Positions 63,561 through 64,000 of a stretch of 64,000 nucleotides of DNA are shown here, in pieces. The stretch comes from an uncultured Desulfobulbus sp. (GTDB lineage Bacteria; Desulfobacterota; Desulfobulbia; Desulfobulbales; Desulfobulbaceae), in assembly GCF_963664075.1 (NCBI RefSeq), contig NZ_OY760916.1, forward strand, positions 1,366,001 to 1,430,000, read 5' to 3'. Within the stretch, counting starts at the first letter, position 1, and every line of letters begins with the position of its first letter. The notes under the pieces were generated by a model. That model made no database searches. It saw nothing but the letters and a program-made list of their open reading frames with translations, and was not told the DNA's origin. The position numbers and the translations under genes were made by a program.

Positions 63561-64000
63561 TTAAGCAGCTCCTTCTTCACAACTGCTCGCTCTCTCCAGC
63601 AGCTCCATATCCTCCGTATCCAGCTCCAGTTCCGGCGCATCAATCAGAGACGTGAGTTGCTCGGTGGTCCGAGCGCTGACAATCGGGGCTGTTACCAGTG
63701 GTTTGGCCAGCAGCCAGGCCAGGGAGACCGTTGCTGGTGTTGTCCCGTGTTTGGCAGCTGTCTCATCAAGGGCGGCCAGGATCGCCTTTCCTCGAGTATC
63801 AAAATATTTTTTGATGCCCTCACCGCGTGTGGTTTTGTCAAAGTCTGCCTCTGTACGGTACTTCCCTGTAAGAAACCCAGATTCCAGAGAATAGTAGGTG
63901 AACACGGAGAAGTTAAACTGTTCGACCAGAGGTGCATAGCCGGTTTCAAAGGTTTTCCGGTGGAGCAGATTGTAATAGGGCTGCAGGGCAACATAGCGTG
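63561..64000 (-). CDS. Aldo/keto reductase, 3' part
   Basis: The gene continues past the window edge. The visible 146 residues include YYNLLHRKTFE, FNFSVFTYYSLESGFLTGKYR and the NADPH-binding late region TPATVSLAWLLAKPLVTAPIVSARTTEQL, typical of the C-terminal half of aldo/keto reductases. The substrate is unknown. Confidence 0.88.
   Translation of the reverse strand, partial: RYVALQPYYNLLHRKTFETGYAPLVEQFNFSVFTYYSLESGFLTGKYRTEADFDKTTRGEGIKKYFDTRGKAILAALDETAAKHGTTPATVSLAWLLAKPLVTAPIVSARTTEQLTSLIDAPELELDTEDMELLERASSCEEGAA

Overview
The window looks like the chromosome of a Gram-negative bacterium, probably a sulfate-reducer-type Desulfobacterota (Desulfobulbales-like). That placement is inferred from the general character of the flanking genes and the integron integrase and is only moderately secure. 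Most of it is a chromosomal integron that has been heavily colonised by mobile DNA.

Left flank (1-5.6 kb): ordinary chromosomal genes on the minus strand, namely a PIF1-type helicase with HRDC and C-terminal HTH regions, arfB, an SLC13-family transporter with TrkA-C domains, and a small FUN14-type membrane protein.

Integron platform (5.6-7.3 kb): an IntI-type integrase on the minus strand with an unusual N-terminal extension of about 150 residues, a good Pc-like promoter (TTGACA-17-TTTTAT) pointing into the array, and the inferred attI.

Cassette array (7.3-46 kb): about 24 plus-strand cassette genes. They include three proteins with HEPN-like R-x4/5-H motifs, a SUKH/SMI1 protein, a beta-flower protein, a WapI-like protein, two GNAT acetyltransferases, a YciI-like protein, a SAM O-methyltransferase, a RelA/SpoT-type nucleotide synthetase and many hypotheticals. 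attC sites can be read because the R'' box of each cassette is complementary to the first bases of the same cassette. Three kinds of DNA are superimposed on the array. (1) A strictly 157-bp, highly structured element (11 full and 4 shortened copies) sits exactly at the IntI crossover (G^TT) in front of cassettes, always in one orientation. Its two ends both pair with one internal 24-nt block, and a divergent copy shows compensatory changes. (2) An IS91-like element of 2294 bp (7 copies plus a remnant) encodes a tyrosine recombinase and an HUH transposase. It always lies directly 3' of TAAC, and in six of seven copies this is the R'' box of an attC. Its recombinase reads through only with a -1 shift at an A8-A9 tract. 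(3) A 120-bp MITE has 9-bp target duplications.

Other insertions in the array are a second IS91-family element (integrase plus transposase), an ISAs1-family element, an IS4-family element and another IS4-superfamily element. All three of the latter DDE elements are disrupted.

Right flank (47.5-64 kb): an intact sensor diguanylate cyclase with three periplasmic binding modules. It is followed by an IS graveyard (IS91, IS1380, Y1/RAYT, ISL3 and IS4 remnants, and a histidine-kinase tail), a bacteriohemerythrin, a RelBE-like and a YefM-YoeB toxin-antitoxin pair, a frameshifted OmpA-like gene, three large secreted proteins, a DUF2721 membrane protein and the 3' part of an aldo/keto reductase.

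The most promising undescribed item is the 157-bp splint-structured element at the attC crossover. Second is the attC-seeking IS91-like element with its recombinase frameshift.
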